A stretch of DNA of 64,000 nucleotides from Chryseobacterium indicum (GCF_021504595.1 NZ_JACSGT010000001.1:1426001-1490000); one strand, 5' to 3'; positions 51,182 through 60,353 are shown, numbered from the stretch's first letter. The notes: a model not told the origin generated them from the letters alone. Numbers and translations are program-made.

Positions 51182-54100
51182 ATGAAAAATTGGACTTTTA
51201 AGCAATGGAACACCGTTCTCGGATGGGTAGTTTTCGTCATTGCATTTTTCACGTACTTGTCCACCATAGAACCGAATTTCAGTTTTTGGGATTGTGGCGA
51301 GTATATTTCCTCGGCGGTAAAACTTGAAGTAACGCACGCTCCGGGAGCGGCTTTGTTTCAGATTGTGGGTGCTGTGGCAGCCATTTTTGCTTTAGGAAAG
51401 GGCGAAAATTATTCTATCGTGATCAACGCGATGTCTGCATTGTTTAGTGCGTTTACGATCTTGTTTTTGTTCTGGACCATTACACATCTCGTAAGAAGGC
51501 TTTTAAACAAGGATTTTGATGACATTACAAAACATCAGGAGATTTCTATTCTTTTTGCAGGAGTTGTAGGAGCGTTATGCTTCACCTTTTCAGATACCTT
51601 CTGGTTTTCTGCGGTAGAAGGGGAAGTTTACTCGATGGCTTCTATGTTTATCGCACTTTTGGTCTGGTTAATTACCAAATGGGAAAATGAATATCAGGCA
51701 AAAGACAGCGAGAGATGGATTATTTTAATTTTCTTCATTCTCGGACTTTCAGTAGGGGTTCACATGATGTGTATGCTGGCGATTCCGGCAATTTGTCTTA
51801 TCTATTATGCAAGAAATTATACTTTCACCTGGAAGAATTTTATCTGGGCAAATGTAATTACACTGGTAATCTTAGCCATTGTTTTCAAAGGGATTTTCCC
51901 ATTAATCATGACGATGTTCGGGAAACTTGAAATTTTCTTTGTGAACGGTTTAGGTCTTCCTTTCCACTCAGGAACCATTGCTGCTTTTATTTTAATGGTT
52001 GCGATCTGCTATTTCCTGATTTCTTACGCAAGAAAGATGAAGAAAAACCTTTATCAGACGGTTGCCTTATCCATTGTTTTCATGATGATCGGTTTTTCAT
52101 GCTGGATGGTTATTCCTATCCGGGCAAATGCCAATCCGCCAATGAACCTTAATGATCCGGACAATGCGATCGGAATGCTGGATTATTATAACAGAGAACA
52201 ATACGGAGACTGGCCGACAATTTACGGTCAGAACTATACGGCTTTTCTGGATGCAAATGGAATTGAGAAAAATGAAGACGGAAGTTTCAAAACTCAGAAA
52301 ACCGGAGAAATTTACGAAAAAGATGAGAAAACAGGAACGTACAGAAAAACGGGAGACCGATTCAATTATGTTTTCAACAAGGCCCATGTAGGTTTTATGC
52401 CAAGAATGTTCAATGAGGACAAAGATGTAATGGCAAACTACATTTCAATGTACGGTGCGCCGGATTTCACCTTTAATTACAGCAATGAAGATGTTGCAGA
52501 CAGCCCTGAAGCGAAGCAGATTTTCGATGAATTAAGAAAGAAATATGAAGACGGATCTATTACGGCTGCAGACTATTTAAAAGTAAAACCATACAATTTA
52601 ATTAACGTTCAGAAGCCTTCTCTGGCTCAGAATATGGATTATTTCATCACATTCCAGAACGGATATTACTTTGTAAGATATCTGATGTGGAATTACGTAG
52701 GTCGCCAGAATGATCTTGAAGGTAACATGGAAAGCACAAGAGGAAACTGGATCTCAGGAATTTCTTTTATTGATAATGCTTTATGGGGAAATCAGGATAA
52801 GATGCCTGCAAAATTCAAAAATGAAAGTACCGTAAAATTCTTCTTTTTACCTTTAATTTTAGGATTAATCGGATTCTTTTTCCAGCTTAACAGAGACTTT
52901 GGAAGATTCTATGCGATGCTTTCAATCTTTGTGTTGATGAGTGTGGGAATCGTTTTCTATACCGGAGTAAAACCTTTTGAACCGAGAGAAAGAGATTATG
53001 CAATGGTAGGTTCGTTCTACGTTTTTGCCATCTGGATCGGATTGGGAGCGGGAGCAATTCTTTGGTTCTTGCAGTCTAAAATAAAATCGAATGCAGCAAA
53101 TATTGTTGCAGGAGTGGTTCTTCTTGGAGTTCCTTTCATGATGGGCTTCCAGAACTATAATGTACACAACAGACACGACAGATATACTTCTTACGATTAC
53201 GGATATTCTGTATTGAAATCTCTGCCTAAAAATGATATTGTTTTCGTTTACGGAGATAACGATACGTATCCGGTTTGGGCAATTCAGGAGACTGAAAACT
53301 TCAGAGATGATGTAAAAGTAGTTAACTTTACCTTAGCTTCCACACCTTGGAATATCGATCAGATTAAGAGAAGAACGTACAATGCGGCTCCTGTTCCGGG
53401 AGTTTTAACGCATGACGATTACAGAGACGGTGTAAACGACCAGATCTATATGATGAAGAAGGAAGACTGGCAGGGACTTTTCTCAATGTTAAAAGAACAG
53501 GGAGCTCCGCCAACGGAATTTGCGGAATTCAGAAAATATCTTACTCAGGATTCTATGACGATGAAAGAAGCGATCAGCTTCCTGAAATATACTTCTCCAG
53601 CGAAAAACGAACTTCTTAAAATGTATTTCGGGGAAGAAAAATTCGAGAAATATAATATCTTACCTGTCAATAAATTTATTTTACCTGTCAATAAAGAAAA
53701 TGCGGTAAAATCAGGAATCATTAAAGCGGCAGATCTTCCGGAAACAGTCAATCAGATCATGATTAGTTATAAAGGAAATACGCTGTATAAAAACAATTTA
53801 ATTTTACTTGATGTTTTAGCGAATTTCGACTGGAAAAGACCAATCAATTTCTCTTCGGGAGGAATTTATGACAGCGAAAATATTTTCTTCTTAGATGAAT
53901 ATCTTCAGTTTGACGGATTCAGCTACAGATTAGTTCCGATTCATACTCCACAATCGCAGGGCGGAGATATGGGAAGAGTAGATGCCAATTCTCTTTACAA
54001 TGTGGTTAAAAACTTCAGATGGGGTAATTTTAAGAATTTAAATGCCCACTTTGACGAAACCGCAACGTCTAACATTATGAGCTACAGAGCTTCTGCAAGC

Positions 54101-54667
54101 AGAGCAGCAGCAGCTTTAGCAACGATGGGAGAAAAAGGAAAAGCACTGGAATTATTGGATTTAGCTTCTAAAGAAATCCCTGCTGAAAAATACAACGATC
54201 CTCGTTCTCTAAGCTCAATGGTTTACGGATATATTGTTGCAGGACAGGAGAAAAAAGGATTACAGCTTGCTGAAGTTCTGAAAAAAGGAATTTTTGAAGA
54301 ATATGATTATTACATGAGTCTGAGCAAATCTGACCAGAGTTATCTGAAAAGACAGATCAGAACAAAACCAATGGAATATTCTTTAGTAATCTCTGCCGTT
54401 ACGGATGCTTATTCGAAGATTGGAAAAAAAGATAAAGCATATGATTATCTGATAAAATCCATCGAGCCGATTGATAAGAAGTTCAACACATTTGTAGAAA
54501 ACCTTAAAGAAATGGGCAAAGAGAAAGCGATGAAGGAATCTGAGCAGGTACAGAAGATCACTCCTTTTTACCAGTATCTTTTCGATGTAATGGAACCTTT
54601 TGATTCTACTTACTCCAAAGAAAAAGAGGCACAGATCACCAATTCGATTATTAAAGCAACGCAATAA
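51182..54667 (+). CDS. DUF2723 membrane glycosyltransferase (GT-C, protein O-mannosyltransferase-like)
   Basis: The 1161-residue protein has about ten membrane helices in residues ~10-340 and ~530-640, with the DUF2723 catalytic-loop phrase PNFSFWDCGEYISSAVKLEV (acidic Asp/Glu pair) after helix 1 and THAPGAALFQ. A periplasmic insertion occupies ~340-525. The C-terminal ~500 residues are soluble with helical TPR-like repeats. DUF2723 (GT117) enzymes are thought to move a lipid-linked sugar onto proteins or envelope acceptors in Bacteroidetes. An 8-residue near-duplication (ILPVNKFILPVNK) occurs near residue 830. A UUCG terminator follows. Confidence 0.88.
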   Translation: MKNWTFKQWNTVLGWVVFVIAFFTYLSTIEPNFSFWDCGEYISSAVKLEVTHAPGAALFQIVGAVAAIFALGKGENYSIVINAMSALFSAFTILFLFWTITHLVRRLLNKDFDDITKHQEISILFAGVVGALCFTFSDTFWFSAVEGEVYSMASMFIALLVWLITKWENEYQAKDSERWIILIFFILGLSVGVHMMCMLAIPAICLIYYARNYTFTWKNFIWANVITLVILAIVFKGIFPLIMTMFGKLEIFFVNGLGLPFHSGTIAAFILMVAICYFLISYARKMKKNLYQTVALSIVFMMIGFSCWMVIPIRANANPPMNLNDPDNAIGMLDYYNREQYGDWPTIYGQNYTAFLDANGIEKNEDGSFKTQKTGEIYEKDEKTGTYRKTGDRFNYVFNKAHVGFMPRMFNEDKDVMANYISMYGAPDFTFNYSNEDVADSPEAKQIFDELRKKYEDGSITAADYLKVKPYNLINVQKPSLAQNMDYFITFQNGYYFVRYLMWNYVGRQNDLEGNMESTRGNWISGISFIDNALWGNQDKMPAKFKNESTVKFFFLPLILGLIGFFFQLNRDFGRFYAMLSIFVLMSVGIVFYTGVKPFEPRERDYAMVGSFYVFAIWIGLGAGAILWFLQSKIKSNAANIVAGVVLLGVPFMMGFQNYNVHNRHDRYTSYDYGYSVLKSLPKNDIVFVYGDNDTYPVWAIQETENFRDDVKVVNFTLASTPWNIDQIKRRTYNAAPVPGVLTHDDYRDGVNDQIYMMKKEDWQGLFSMLKEQGAPPTEFAEFRKYLTQDSMTMKEAISFLKYTSPAKNELLKMYFGEEKFEKYNILPVNKFILPVNKENAVKSGIIKAADLPETVNQIMISYKGNTLYKNNLILLDVLANFDWKRPINFSSGGIYDSENIFFLDEYLQFDGFSYRLVPIHTPQSQGGDMGRVDANSLYNVVKNFRWGNFKNLNAHFDETATSNIMSYRASASRAAAALATMGEKGKALELLDLASKEIPAEKYNDPRSLSSMVYGYIVAGQEKKGLQLAEVLKKGIFEEYDYYMSLSKSDQSYLKRQIRTKPMEYSLVISAVTDAYSKIGKKDKAYDYLIKSIEPIDKKFNTFVENLKEMGKEKAMKESEQVQKITPFYQYLFDVMEPFDSTYSKEKEAQITNSIIKATQ

Positions 54668-54680
54668 TAACAAAACTTAA

Positions 54681-54706
54681 AACGGAACTTCGGTTCCGTT
54701 TTTTTT
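54681..54706 (+). terminator. UUCG-tetraloop terminator
   Basis: AACGGAAC (54681-54688), loop TTCG, GTTCCGTT (54693-54700), then a T-run. Confidence 0.92.
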
Positions 54707-54711
54707 ATGTA

Positions 54712-54742
54712 TTGGGATTCAGAAATTTTAAGATTATATTTG
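54712..54742 (+). promoter_or_regulatory. Promoter TTG-20-TATATTTG
   Basis: TTG at 54712-54714 and TATATTTG at 54735-54742 form a full promoter, so translation must start downstream (54761), not at the earlier ATG at 54707. Confidence 0.75.
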
Positions 54743-54760
54743 TGGGATCAAAGAAGCACA

Positions 54761-56248
54761 ATGGTAGAGACGAAAAATAACAAAATCCCGGTGTATGCTG
54801 TAATTTTTACAGTCGTTTTTAAACTTTTATTTTTACTTACCCACTACATTCAGGAAGATGCATTCATCACCTGGAGAGTCGCACAAAATCTTCTGGATTA
54901 CGGAGTAATCGGATTTAACGGCGATACGAAAATATCTGCATCCACAACGCATCTTTATGTTTTTGTATCTTATCTCTTCAATTTAATTTTAGGGAAAGAC
55001 AATTTCATAGAACCTCTTCTTATATTTAATTCCATACTTTTCACGATAGGAACTTTATTTCTTTCGAATCTGGTTCTGAAAAATGTCTGGCACAAAGCTG
55101 TTTTTATCTTTTTAATAGGAATCTTACCGCCATCAATTAAAATTTCCATCCTCGGAATGGAGTACGGAATTCTTTTCTTTTTAGAAATGGCATTGCTGTA
55201 TTATGGCTTTCATAAAGGTAAAAAGTGGGCTCTGATTGTATTGCCAATCCTCATTTTGTTTACAAGAATTGATACGGTCATCTTTTTGGGAATTGTGTTT
55301 TTAATTGATCTTTTGTGGAATAAAAAGATTCGGTGGACTTATATTTTAGGAGGGATTTTAGGGATTTCAGTTGTTTTGGCTTTCAACTGGTTATACTTTG
55401 GTGAATGGGTTAACAATACGATTGTCGCCAAAAAACTGGCGTATGACAACCATTTTACCCTGCAACAGGATCTTGAATGTTTCAGGCTGAATTTTGGAAA
55501 CTTCTGGGGAATGCTGAAACTTCCCGGAGATTTTAATCCGCTCACTGTTCTATTGCTCGTCTTTGAATTGCTGTGCTTTATTTATTTGGTAAGACAGAGA
55601 GACAGAAGAAACGTTTTTTTATGGATGATCTTCATTTTCGGATGGGTGAAACAGTTCATATTCCTTTCTCAGAAAAGTCTTTTCGACTGGTATTACTGGA
55701 TTCCGCAGATCTTACTCTTCGTGCCGGTCCTGATTTTTGTGTTGGAGCAGAAAGTAAAAAGAAATCTCTGGTTATCATTATTGGTTATCGTCTATATCAT
55801 TCCCATGTTAGCTTTTCAGACGGTACATTCAATTGCTACCGGAAACGGGGAATGGAATTACAGAAGGACAATCGGAACATTTTTAAACCAATATGAGAAA
55901 GACAAAAACCAATGGATTTTCCTTGAACCTGCAGGTTATGTTCCATATTTTTCAGGGTTAAAAACCATCGATGAAGTAGGTTTGGTGGATAAAAAAGTAC
56001 AGGAAGAAATCAGAAAAGACAAGCCGAATTTCTGGATCAATATCGTGAAAAACAGAAAACCTAAATATCTTCTTTCTTACGACGACCTGTTTAAATCTAA
56101 AAATGCAGACTATCTGAAAGTTCATTATAAACTGATTAAAGAATTCCGTGTGAAGGATCATTTGAAAAGCAATAATAAGATTTTAGAAAAGATTTATATT
56201 TTAAAACCTTCCGGAACGGATTATAATTTATACGAAAGAATTGATTAA
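54761..56248 (+). CDS. GT-C-fold membrane glycosyltransferase
   Basis: The ATG at 54761 gives 495 residues (MVETKNNKIPVYAVIF). After helix 1 comes IQEDAFITWRVAQNLLDYGV, then IGFNGDTKISASTTHLYVF. This resembles the acidic catalytic loop of GT-C enzymes that use polyprenyl-phosphate sugars (DDAFITxRxAxNLxxGxGxxFN pattern). Around nine further helices follow to ~residue 370, then a soluble C-terminal domain. It lies downstream of the DUF2723 enzyme, and both may act in the same envelope or protein glycosylation pathway. The sugar and acceptor are unknown. Confidence 0.82.
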   Translation: MVETKNNKIPVYAVIFTVVFKLLFLLTHYIQEDAFITWRVAQNLLDYGVIGFNGDTKISASTTHLYVFVSYLFNLILGKDNFIEPLLIFNSILFTIGTLFLSNLVLKNVWHKAVFIFLIGILPPSIKISILGMEYGILFFLEMALLYYGFHKGKKWALIVLPILILFTRIDTVIFLGIVFLIDLLWNKKIRWTYILGGILGISVVLAFNWLYFGEWVNNTIVAKKLAYDNHFTLQQDLECFRLNFGNFWGMLKLPGDFNPLTVLLLVFELLCFIYLVRQRDRRNVFLWMIFIFGWVKQFIFLSQKSLFDWYYWIPQILLFVPVLIFVLEQKVKRNLWLSLLVIVYIIPMLAFQTVHSIATGNGEWNYRRTIGTFLNQYEKDKNQWIFLEPAGYVPYFSGLKTIDEVGLVDKKVQEEIRKDKPNFWINIVKNRKPKYLLSYDDLFKSKNADYLKVHYKLIKEFRVKDHLKSNNKILEKIYILKPSGTDYNLYERID

Positions 56249-56261
56249 TTTTAGATTTTGC

Positions 56262-56356
56262 TGGAAGATAGAAGTAAGGATGCAGGAAGTCTAAAGTTTA
56301 TTGTAAAGACTCATCAACTCCAAAACCCTCAAGCTCTAATACGCTAAAACAACTAA
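56262..56356. repeat. Heptad then octad spacer repeats before the DUF1697 gene
   Basis: Five 7-bp units (TGGAAGA, TAGAAGT, AAGGATG, CAGGAAG, TCTAAAG; 56262-56296) precede six 8-bp units (ACTCATCA, ACTCCAAA, ACCCTCAA, GCTCTAAT, ACGCTAAA, ACAACTAA; 56309-56356), which end 4 bp before the ATG. Confidence 0.6.
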
Positions 56357-56360
56357 AACT

Positions 56361-56885
56361 ATGAAATACTGTGCATTTCTCCGTGGCGTCAACGTAAAAG
56401 GAACCAATATGAAAATGGCAGAAGTCTGTCAGGTTTTCAAAAATGCCGGAATGAGCGACGTTGTTTCAGTTTTGGCATCGGGAAATATTGTTTTTTCCTC
56501 CGATAAAAAAGGTCATGAATTAAAGCTGATTCTTGAGAAAGCGATGTCTGAACATTTCTCTTACGAAGCGTATCTGTTTATAAAATCTCAGCAAGAAACA
56601 GAACAGTTTTGGAACGGAAATCCTTTTGAAAAGAATGATGATCTTCATGTGTATGCCTTTGCAGGAAATGATGGCGTGGAAAATATTTTAATGACGGAAT
56701 TTGAAAATGCTGTGAAATCTGAAAATGAAGATGCAGAAATTGTGAATCATATTTTTTACTGGCAGGTTTCCAAAGGAAATACACTAGATTCTGCTTTTGG
56801 AAAAATTTTAGGTAAAAAAAGCATGAAAGATCAGTTTACAAGCAGAAATATCAATACTTTCGAGAAGATTTTAAAGAAATTTTAA
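56361..56885 (+). CDS. DUF1697 domain-containing protein
   Basis: The 174-residue protein opens MKYCAFLRGVNVKGTNMKMA, the diagnostic RGVNVGG-like DUF1697 phrase, followed by VSVLASGNIVFSSDKKG and a C-terminal TSRNINTFEKI segment (TxRNxxTxxKL in the family). Two ferredoxin-like subdomains are expected. No function has been established. Its promoter is unclear because the upstream DNA is occupied by short tandem repeats. Confidence 0.87.
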   Translation: MKYCAFLRGVNVKGTNMKMAEVCQVFKNAGMSDVVSVLASGNIVFSSDKKGHELKLILEKAMSEHFSYEAYLFIKSQQETEQFWNGNPFEKNDDLHVYAFAGNDGVENILMTEFENAVKSENEDAEIVNHIFYWQVSKGNTLDSAFGKILGKKSMKDQFTSRNINTFEKILKKF

Positions 56886-57285
56886 ACTGATTTCCTTTAC
56901 AGATCATCAATCCTTATTGAAAATCTTTGATTTTCCTGCGCCTTAAAGATTTGAGATTAATAAGAAACTTGCGTCTTTGCATTTTCCAACAAGAACATTT
57001 TTATTTTAAAAAAGTTTAAACAAACATAATAATACATAAAGCTTCAATGTTAAATTGGGGCTTTTTTTATTGAGAATTTCTATAATAGTCTTACAAGAAT
57101 TGCATTTAAAATAAGAATAATTTGGAAAGATTCGGAGTAGTTTTTTTATGACAATCCGACGATTAATACTATTTCTCAAATTATTAAACCTGATCTCAGT
57201 TCAGATTCACGAATTTTAAATAAATTTACAAAAACTAATATTCAAAAAAATGTCTGAATAATAATTTCAGACAAACCGGCATTTT
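56886..57285. other. 400-bp intergenic region
   Basis: No gene is seen. It contains the hairpin terminator at 57039-57068 and otherwise AT-rich DNA. Confidence 0.6.
57039..57068 (+). terminator. Hairpin terminator
   Basis: AAGCTTCAAT (57039-57048) pairs with ATTGGGGCTT (57054-57063) using two G-U pairs, followed by a T-run. Confidence 0.65.
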
Positions 57286-57918
57286 ATGAAAGTATTTACT
57301 ATTGTTCGCGGATTATTTGATACACGGAAAAGATCATTAATCATTGACGACAATTTTATAAAATTTGAAAATAAAGATCAAAATAAAGATCTTTTTACCA
57401 TCATCAAAAAGGAGGATATTGCCGGAATTCGTTACGGTATTCACTTCATCGACGGATATAAATTTACTATCGGAAGAGAATATCAGATTTTTATCCGAAA
57501 TAAATCAGACAAAGAACTCAAAATATTTTTCAAACTTTTTTACAGAAGAAAATTAAACGAAAAACATCAGTTGTATTGTGATATTGTTGATGAATTGTGG
57601 GATCGGTTCATTAGCGATGTTTGTCATGATTATTATTTAAAATTCAAAAACAAAGAGAAATTCAGCATTTCAGGAATAGAAATTGATGAAGACAGAATCA
57701 GATTCAATAAGAAAGAAATATTGTTTGAAGATCTGGAATTGAAACAATATCGCCATCACTTTATGATTTTCTCCAGAGAAGATAATTATAACAACAAAAT
57801 GTTGTACTACTTAAAAGATAAAGATGCAGTAATTCTGTTTAGTGTATTAAAAACTATAATTAAAGATGAACAACTTAGAACAAAAGAAATTTCCGATAGG
57901 AAAGTATCAGGAGCCTGA
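57286..57918 (+). CDS. Unknown protein, PH-like appearance
   Basis: The 210-residue protein has no signal peptide or membrane helix. Two parts look alike: SLIIDDNFIKFENKDQNKDL (start) and SGIEIDEDRIRFNKKEILFE (~residues 125-145), each a strand-turn-strand leading to a basic loop. This suggests a duplicated bacterial PH-like domain, but I cannot name a family. Its end overlaps the start of the DinB gene by 53 bp, so they share a transcript. Confidence 0.65.
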   Translation: MKVFTIVRGLFDTRKRSLIIDDNFIKFENKDQNKDLFTIIKKEDIAGIRYGIHFIDGYKFTIGREYQIFIRNKSDKELKIFFKLFYRRKLNEKHQLYCDIVDELWDRFISDVCHDYYLKFKNKEKFSISGIEIDEDRIRFNKKEILFEDLELKQYRHHFMIFSREDNYNNKMLYYLKDKDAVILFSVLKTIIKDEQLRTKEISDRKVSGA

Positions 57919-58402
57919 AAATATCTGTGATGTTACACTTGATGAATATATTAAAGTAATTAAAGACTTTCCCGGAAGGCTGAAAAACCTGATCGAAAAC
58001 TTTAACGACGAACAGTTAGATACCCCATACAGAGAAGGCGGATGGACAGTGAGACAGGTTGTGAATCATCTGGCAGACAGCCATATCAATAGTTTTATGC
58101 GTCTGAAACTGGCTCTTACCGAAGATAATCCTACTATAAGACCTTATGACGAAGCAAAATGGGCAGAACTTCAGGACAGTCTCAATATGCCTGTAAAACC
58201 TGCCATGAGAATGCTGAAAGGAACGCACCAGAGATGGACAGCCTTACTGAAAAGTATGACCAATAAACAGTTTGAAAGAACTTTTCATCATCCGGAACAC
58301 AACAAAAACTACAATTTAAGAAGCCATCTTGCGCTTTACGTATGGCATTGCAATCATCATTTTGCGCACATCGAAACTTTGAAGAAAGAAAAAGGTTGGT
58401 AA
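57866..58402 (+). CDS. DinB/YfiT-family putative bacillithiol S-transferase
   Basis: The 178-residue four-helix protein starts MNNLEQKKFPIGKYQEPENI. Metal-binding histidines lie in VVNHLADSH (His68) and in YVWHCNHHFAH (residues 159-168, HxxxH pair), which forms the DinB/BstA triad. PFREGGWTVRQ-type text (PYREGGWTVRQVVNHLADSH) and KGTHQRW are typical of YfiT bacillithiol transferases. It would conjugate bacillithiol to electrophiles in the cytoplasm. The downstream YtxJ gene is also bacillithiol-related. Confidence 0.85.
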   Translation: MNNLEQKKFPIGKYQEPENICDVTLDEYIKVIKDFPGRLKNLIENFNDEQLDTPYREGGWTVRQVVNHLADSHINSFMRLKLALTEDNPTIRPYDEAKWAELQDSLNMPVKPAMRMLKGTHQRWTALLKSMTNKQFERTFHHPEHNKNYNLRSHLALYVWHCNHHFAHIETLKKEKGW

Positions 58403-58857
58403 AAAAAAGTCTCCATAATCCTGAAGATTTTAATGAAATTGTACAGAGAATTTCAGGGCTAAAGCAAAATTCACTCAGAAAATGGGGGAAAATGGATGTC
58501 TGTCAGATGATGAGGCATTGCAGTTATGTCCTGTTAATTCCGCAGAGAAAATTACAGCTTACGCCGATAAACATTCTTTTCCGGTGGATAGGAATTGTTA
58601 CAAAATTGGAAATGCAAATTTTTAATAACGGAATTCCCCGAAATATGCCGACTTTTCAAAAACTTATTGTTAATTTTGAATGTGATTTTAATTCAGAAAA
58701 AGCGAACCTCCTGAAAACGCTTGAAGACTACAAAGTAACTTTTAAGACAGGAAATTTGCCCCTTCAACACGTGCTTTTTGGACAAATGAAAGAAAAAGAC
58801 TGGGGATTTTTAGAATATAAACATCTGGATCATCACTTAAAACAATTTAGTACATGA
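58396..58857 (+). CDS. DUF1569 (DinB-like) protein
   Basis: The TTG at 58396 overlaps the DinB stop (58400-58402) and gives 153 residues starting (M)VKKSLHNPEDFNEIVQRI. The longer frame from 58342 lies inside the DinB gene and is less likely. KWGKMDVCQMMRHCSYVL, with its His, and YKHLDHHLKQF at the end match DUF1569, a DinB-superfamily branch. The substrate is unknown. The stop overlaps the YtxJ start by 4 bp (ATGA), so translation is coupled. Confidence 0.7.
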   Translation: MVKKSLHNPEDFNEIVQRISGLKQNSLRKWGKMDVCQMMRHCSYVLLIPQRKLQLTPINILFRWIGIVTKLEMQIFNNGIPRNMPTFQKLIVNFECDFNSEKANLLKTLEDYKVTFKTGNLPLQHVLFGQMKEKDWGFLEYKHLDHHLKQFST

Positions 58858-59231
58858 GTTTTTTTGATAAAATATTTGGCGGAAAAGAAGATACACCGGA
58901 GCAGAAATCGTTTTGGAAAAAGATAGAATCTGAAGAAGATCTGGAAAAAGCCATTCAGGATTCTTTTCAGCACAGGATAGCAATATTCAAGCATTCAACC
59001 AGTTGCTTTATCAGCAAAACCGTGTTGAGAAATTTTGAGAAAGAAATAGAAAATCTGGATCAGAAAATAGATTTATATTACTTAGATTTGCTGGCTCACA
59101 GACCGGTTTCCAATAAGATTGCTGAAGATCTCGGAGTAACGCACCAAAGTCCGCAGCTTATTGTAATAGAAAACGGAAAGGCTGTAAACAACGCTTCTCA
59201 CCAGAATATATCGGTAGACCAAATTGTATAA
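58854..59231 (+). CDS. ytxJ: Bacillithiol system redox-active protein YtxJ
   Basis: The 125-residue thioredoxin-fold protein carries the monothiol motif HSTSCFISKTV (Cys51, CxxS). The phrase AHRPVSNKIAEDLGVTHQSP with the cis-Pro region, and VIENGKAVNNASH, are those of YtxJ/bacilliredoxin-like proteins. It is thought to exchange bacillithiol with cytosolic thiols. It overlaps both neighbours (ATGA before it, TAATG after it), so it is the centre of a tightly coupled operon. Confidence 0.88.
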   Translation: MSFFDKIFGGKEDTPEQKSFWKKIESEEDLEKAIQDSFQHRIAIFKHSTSCFISKTVLRNFEKEIENLDQKIDLYYLDLLAHRPVSNKIAEDLGVTHQSPQLIVIENGKAVNNASHQNISVDQIV

Positions 59232-59827
59232 TGACGAATATAAATAATTATCTAGCAAAAGTTTTGAATGTTCCTTTGGAAAAAGTGAATATGTGCAGCC
59301 TGCATTATGAGGTAAAAAAAGTGCAGAAAAACCAGTTTCTTTTACAGTACGGTGAAGTCTGCAGATATATTTATTTCGTGGAAAAAGGACTTCTGAAAAT
59401 GTACTCCATCGATAAGAACGGCAAAGAACATATCATCCAGTTCGCGCCCGAAAGCTGGCTTACTTCAGACCGGAGCAGTCTTTATTTTAACGAAAAGTCC
59501 GTGTATTATATTGAAGCAGTAGAAGATTCCGAAGTACTGCTGCTGCATCCGGATTTTATCAATAAACTGATCGGAGAATTTCCCGACAGTCTGGAAAAAA
59601 GCGATATCCTTCTTCAGAAACATATAAAAAGTCTTCAGGACAGAATCAATTCCCTTTTGGCAGAAACTGCAGAAGAAAGATATATGAAATTCATTAAAAT
59701 GTATCCGGATCTGCTGCTGAGAGTTCCACAATGGATGATTGCCTCTTATCTTGGGATTACTCCCGAAAGTTTAAGCCGTGTAAGAAAAGAACTTGCAAGG
59801 AAAAATTTCGTTCCGGACAGCAAATAA
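59231..59827 (+). CDS. Crp/Fnr-family transcriptional regulator (bacillithiol operon)
   Basis: The 198-residue protein has a cyclic-nucleotide-binding-like beta-roll (KKVQKNQFLLQYGEVCRYIY, then KMYSIDKNGKEHIIQFA at ~residues 56-72) and a Crp winged helix: RYMKFIKMYPDLLLRVPQWM then ASYLGITPESLSRVRKEL. It is close in style to the regulator at 12500-13072. It is coupled to ytxJ by a 1-bp overlap and could control the operon. A redox-sensing cysteine is not obvious, although Cys residues occur near residues 23 and 40. Confidence 0.87.
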   Translation: MTNINNYLAKVLNVPLEKVNMCSLHYEVKKVQKNQFLLQYGEVCRYIYFVEKGLLKMYSIDKNGKEHIIQFAPESWLTSDRSSLYFNEKSVYYIEAVEDSEVLLLHPDFINKLIGEFPDSLEKSDILLQKHIKSLQDRINSLLAETAEERYMKFIKMYPDLLLRVPQWMIASYLGITPESLSRVRKELARKNFVPDSK

Positions 59828-59992
59828 TTTTTAAATGAGTCTGTTTAAACTTTTACATAACCACAAAAGATAAACTGAACTTTACGGCTGTAAATGAAAA
59901 AAGACCACAATAGCTTAATAAAAAAATGTTTTTTAATTGTTAAATAGTTGATTTTCAATTTATTATATTGCTCTTATTTCGGTGATTTTTTC

Positions 59993-60010
59993 TTATGACC
60001 AAGGTCATAA
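59993..60010. promoter_or_regulatory. Crp/Fnr-type operator TTATGACCAAGGTCATAA
   Basis: This is a perfect 18-bp palindrome (two 8-bp arms, AA centre). Its centre is ~30 bp upstream of the -7 element at 60032, i.e. about -42 from the likely start site. That is a class II activator position. Confidence 0.7.
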
Positions 60011-60031
60011 ATATTTAACATAATATTATCC

Positions 60032-60039
60032 TACTTTTG
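60032..60039 (+). promoter_or_regulatory. -7 element TACTTTTG without a -33 box
   Basis: This consensus match ends 29 bp before the ATG at 60069. No TTG lies at the -33 position, consistent with activator dependence. Confidence 0.6.
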
Positions 60040-60068
60040 AAGTATCACACCACTTAAAATATAATATT

Positions 60069-60305
60069 ATGAAATGTATCACATCGATTGCCCTTTTGGG
60101 CATTCTCGTATTGAGCTATCAGAAAAAAGAAAACTCAACAACCTCTAATTCTGATTCGGGGTATGATTCGACGACTGTAACAGATCCTTCTGTAAATACT
60201 ACCACGCCGATGTCTAATGATTCTATTCCAAAGAACGACAGTACAAACACCACAACACCCAGCTCCGGAGGAACAGGATCGGACAGCACACGAACTGTAA
60301 AATAA
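60069..60305 (+). CDS. Small Thr/Ser/Asn-rich exported protein with damaged lipobox
   Basis: The 78-residue product starts MKCITSIALLGILVLSYQKK. In many relatives of this type the signal ends LSC followed by KK; here Tyr17 (TAT) takes the place of the lipid-carrying Cys (TGT or TGC), a one-base change. The remainder is low-complexity (Thr, Ser, Asn, Asp, Pro), as in stress-induced Bacteroidetes lipoproteins. The gene lies under the palindrome at 59993. I do not recognise a domain. Confidence 0.65.
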   Translation: MKCITSIALLGILVLSYQKKENSTTSNSDSGYDSTTVTDPSVNTTTPMSNDSIPKNDSTNTTTPSSGGTGSDSTRTVK

Positions 60306-60320
60306 TCCCAGCAATTATAA

Positions 60321-60353
60321 CCGAACCCGTTTTATAATTTAAAGCGGGTTTGG
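60321..60353 (+). terminator. Weak hairpin, possible terminator
   Basis: CCGAACCCG (60321-60329) pairs with CGGGTTTGG (60345-60353), one G-T pair. No long T-run follows. Confidence 0.45.
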
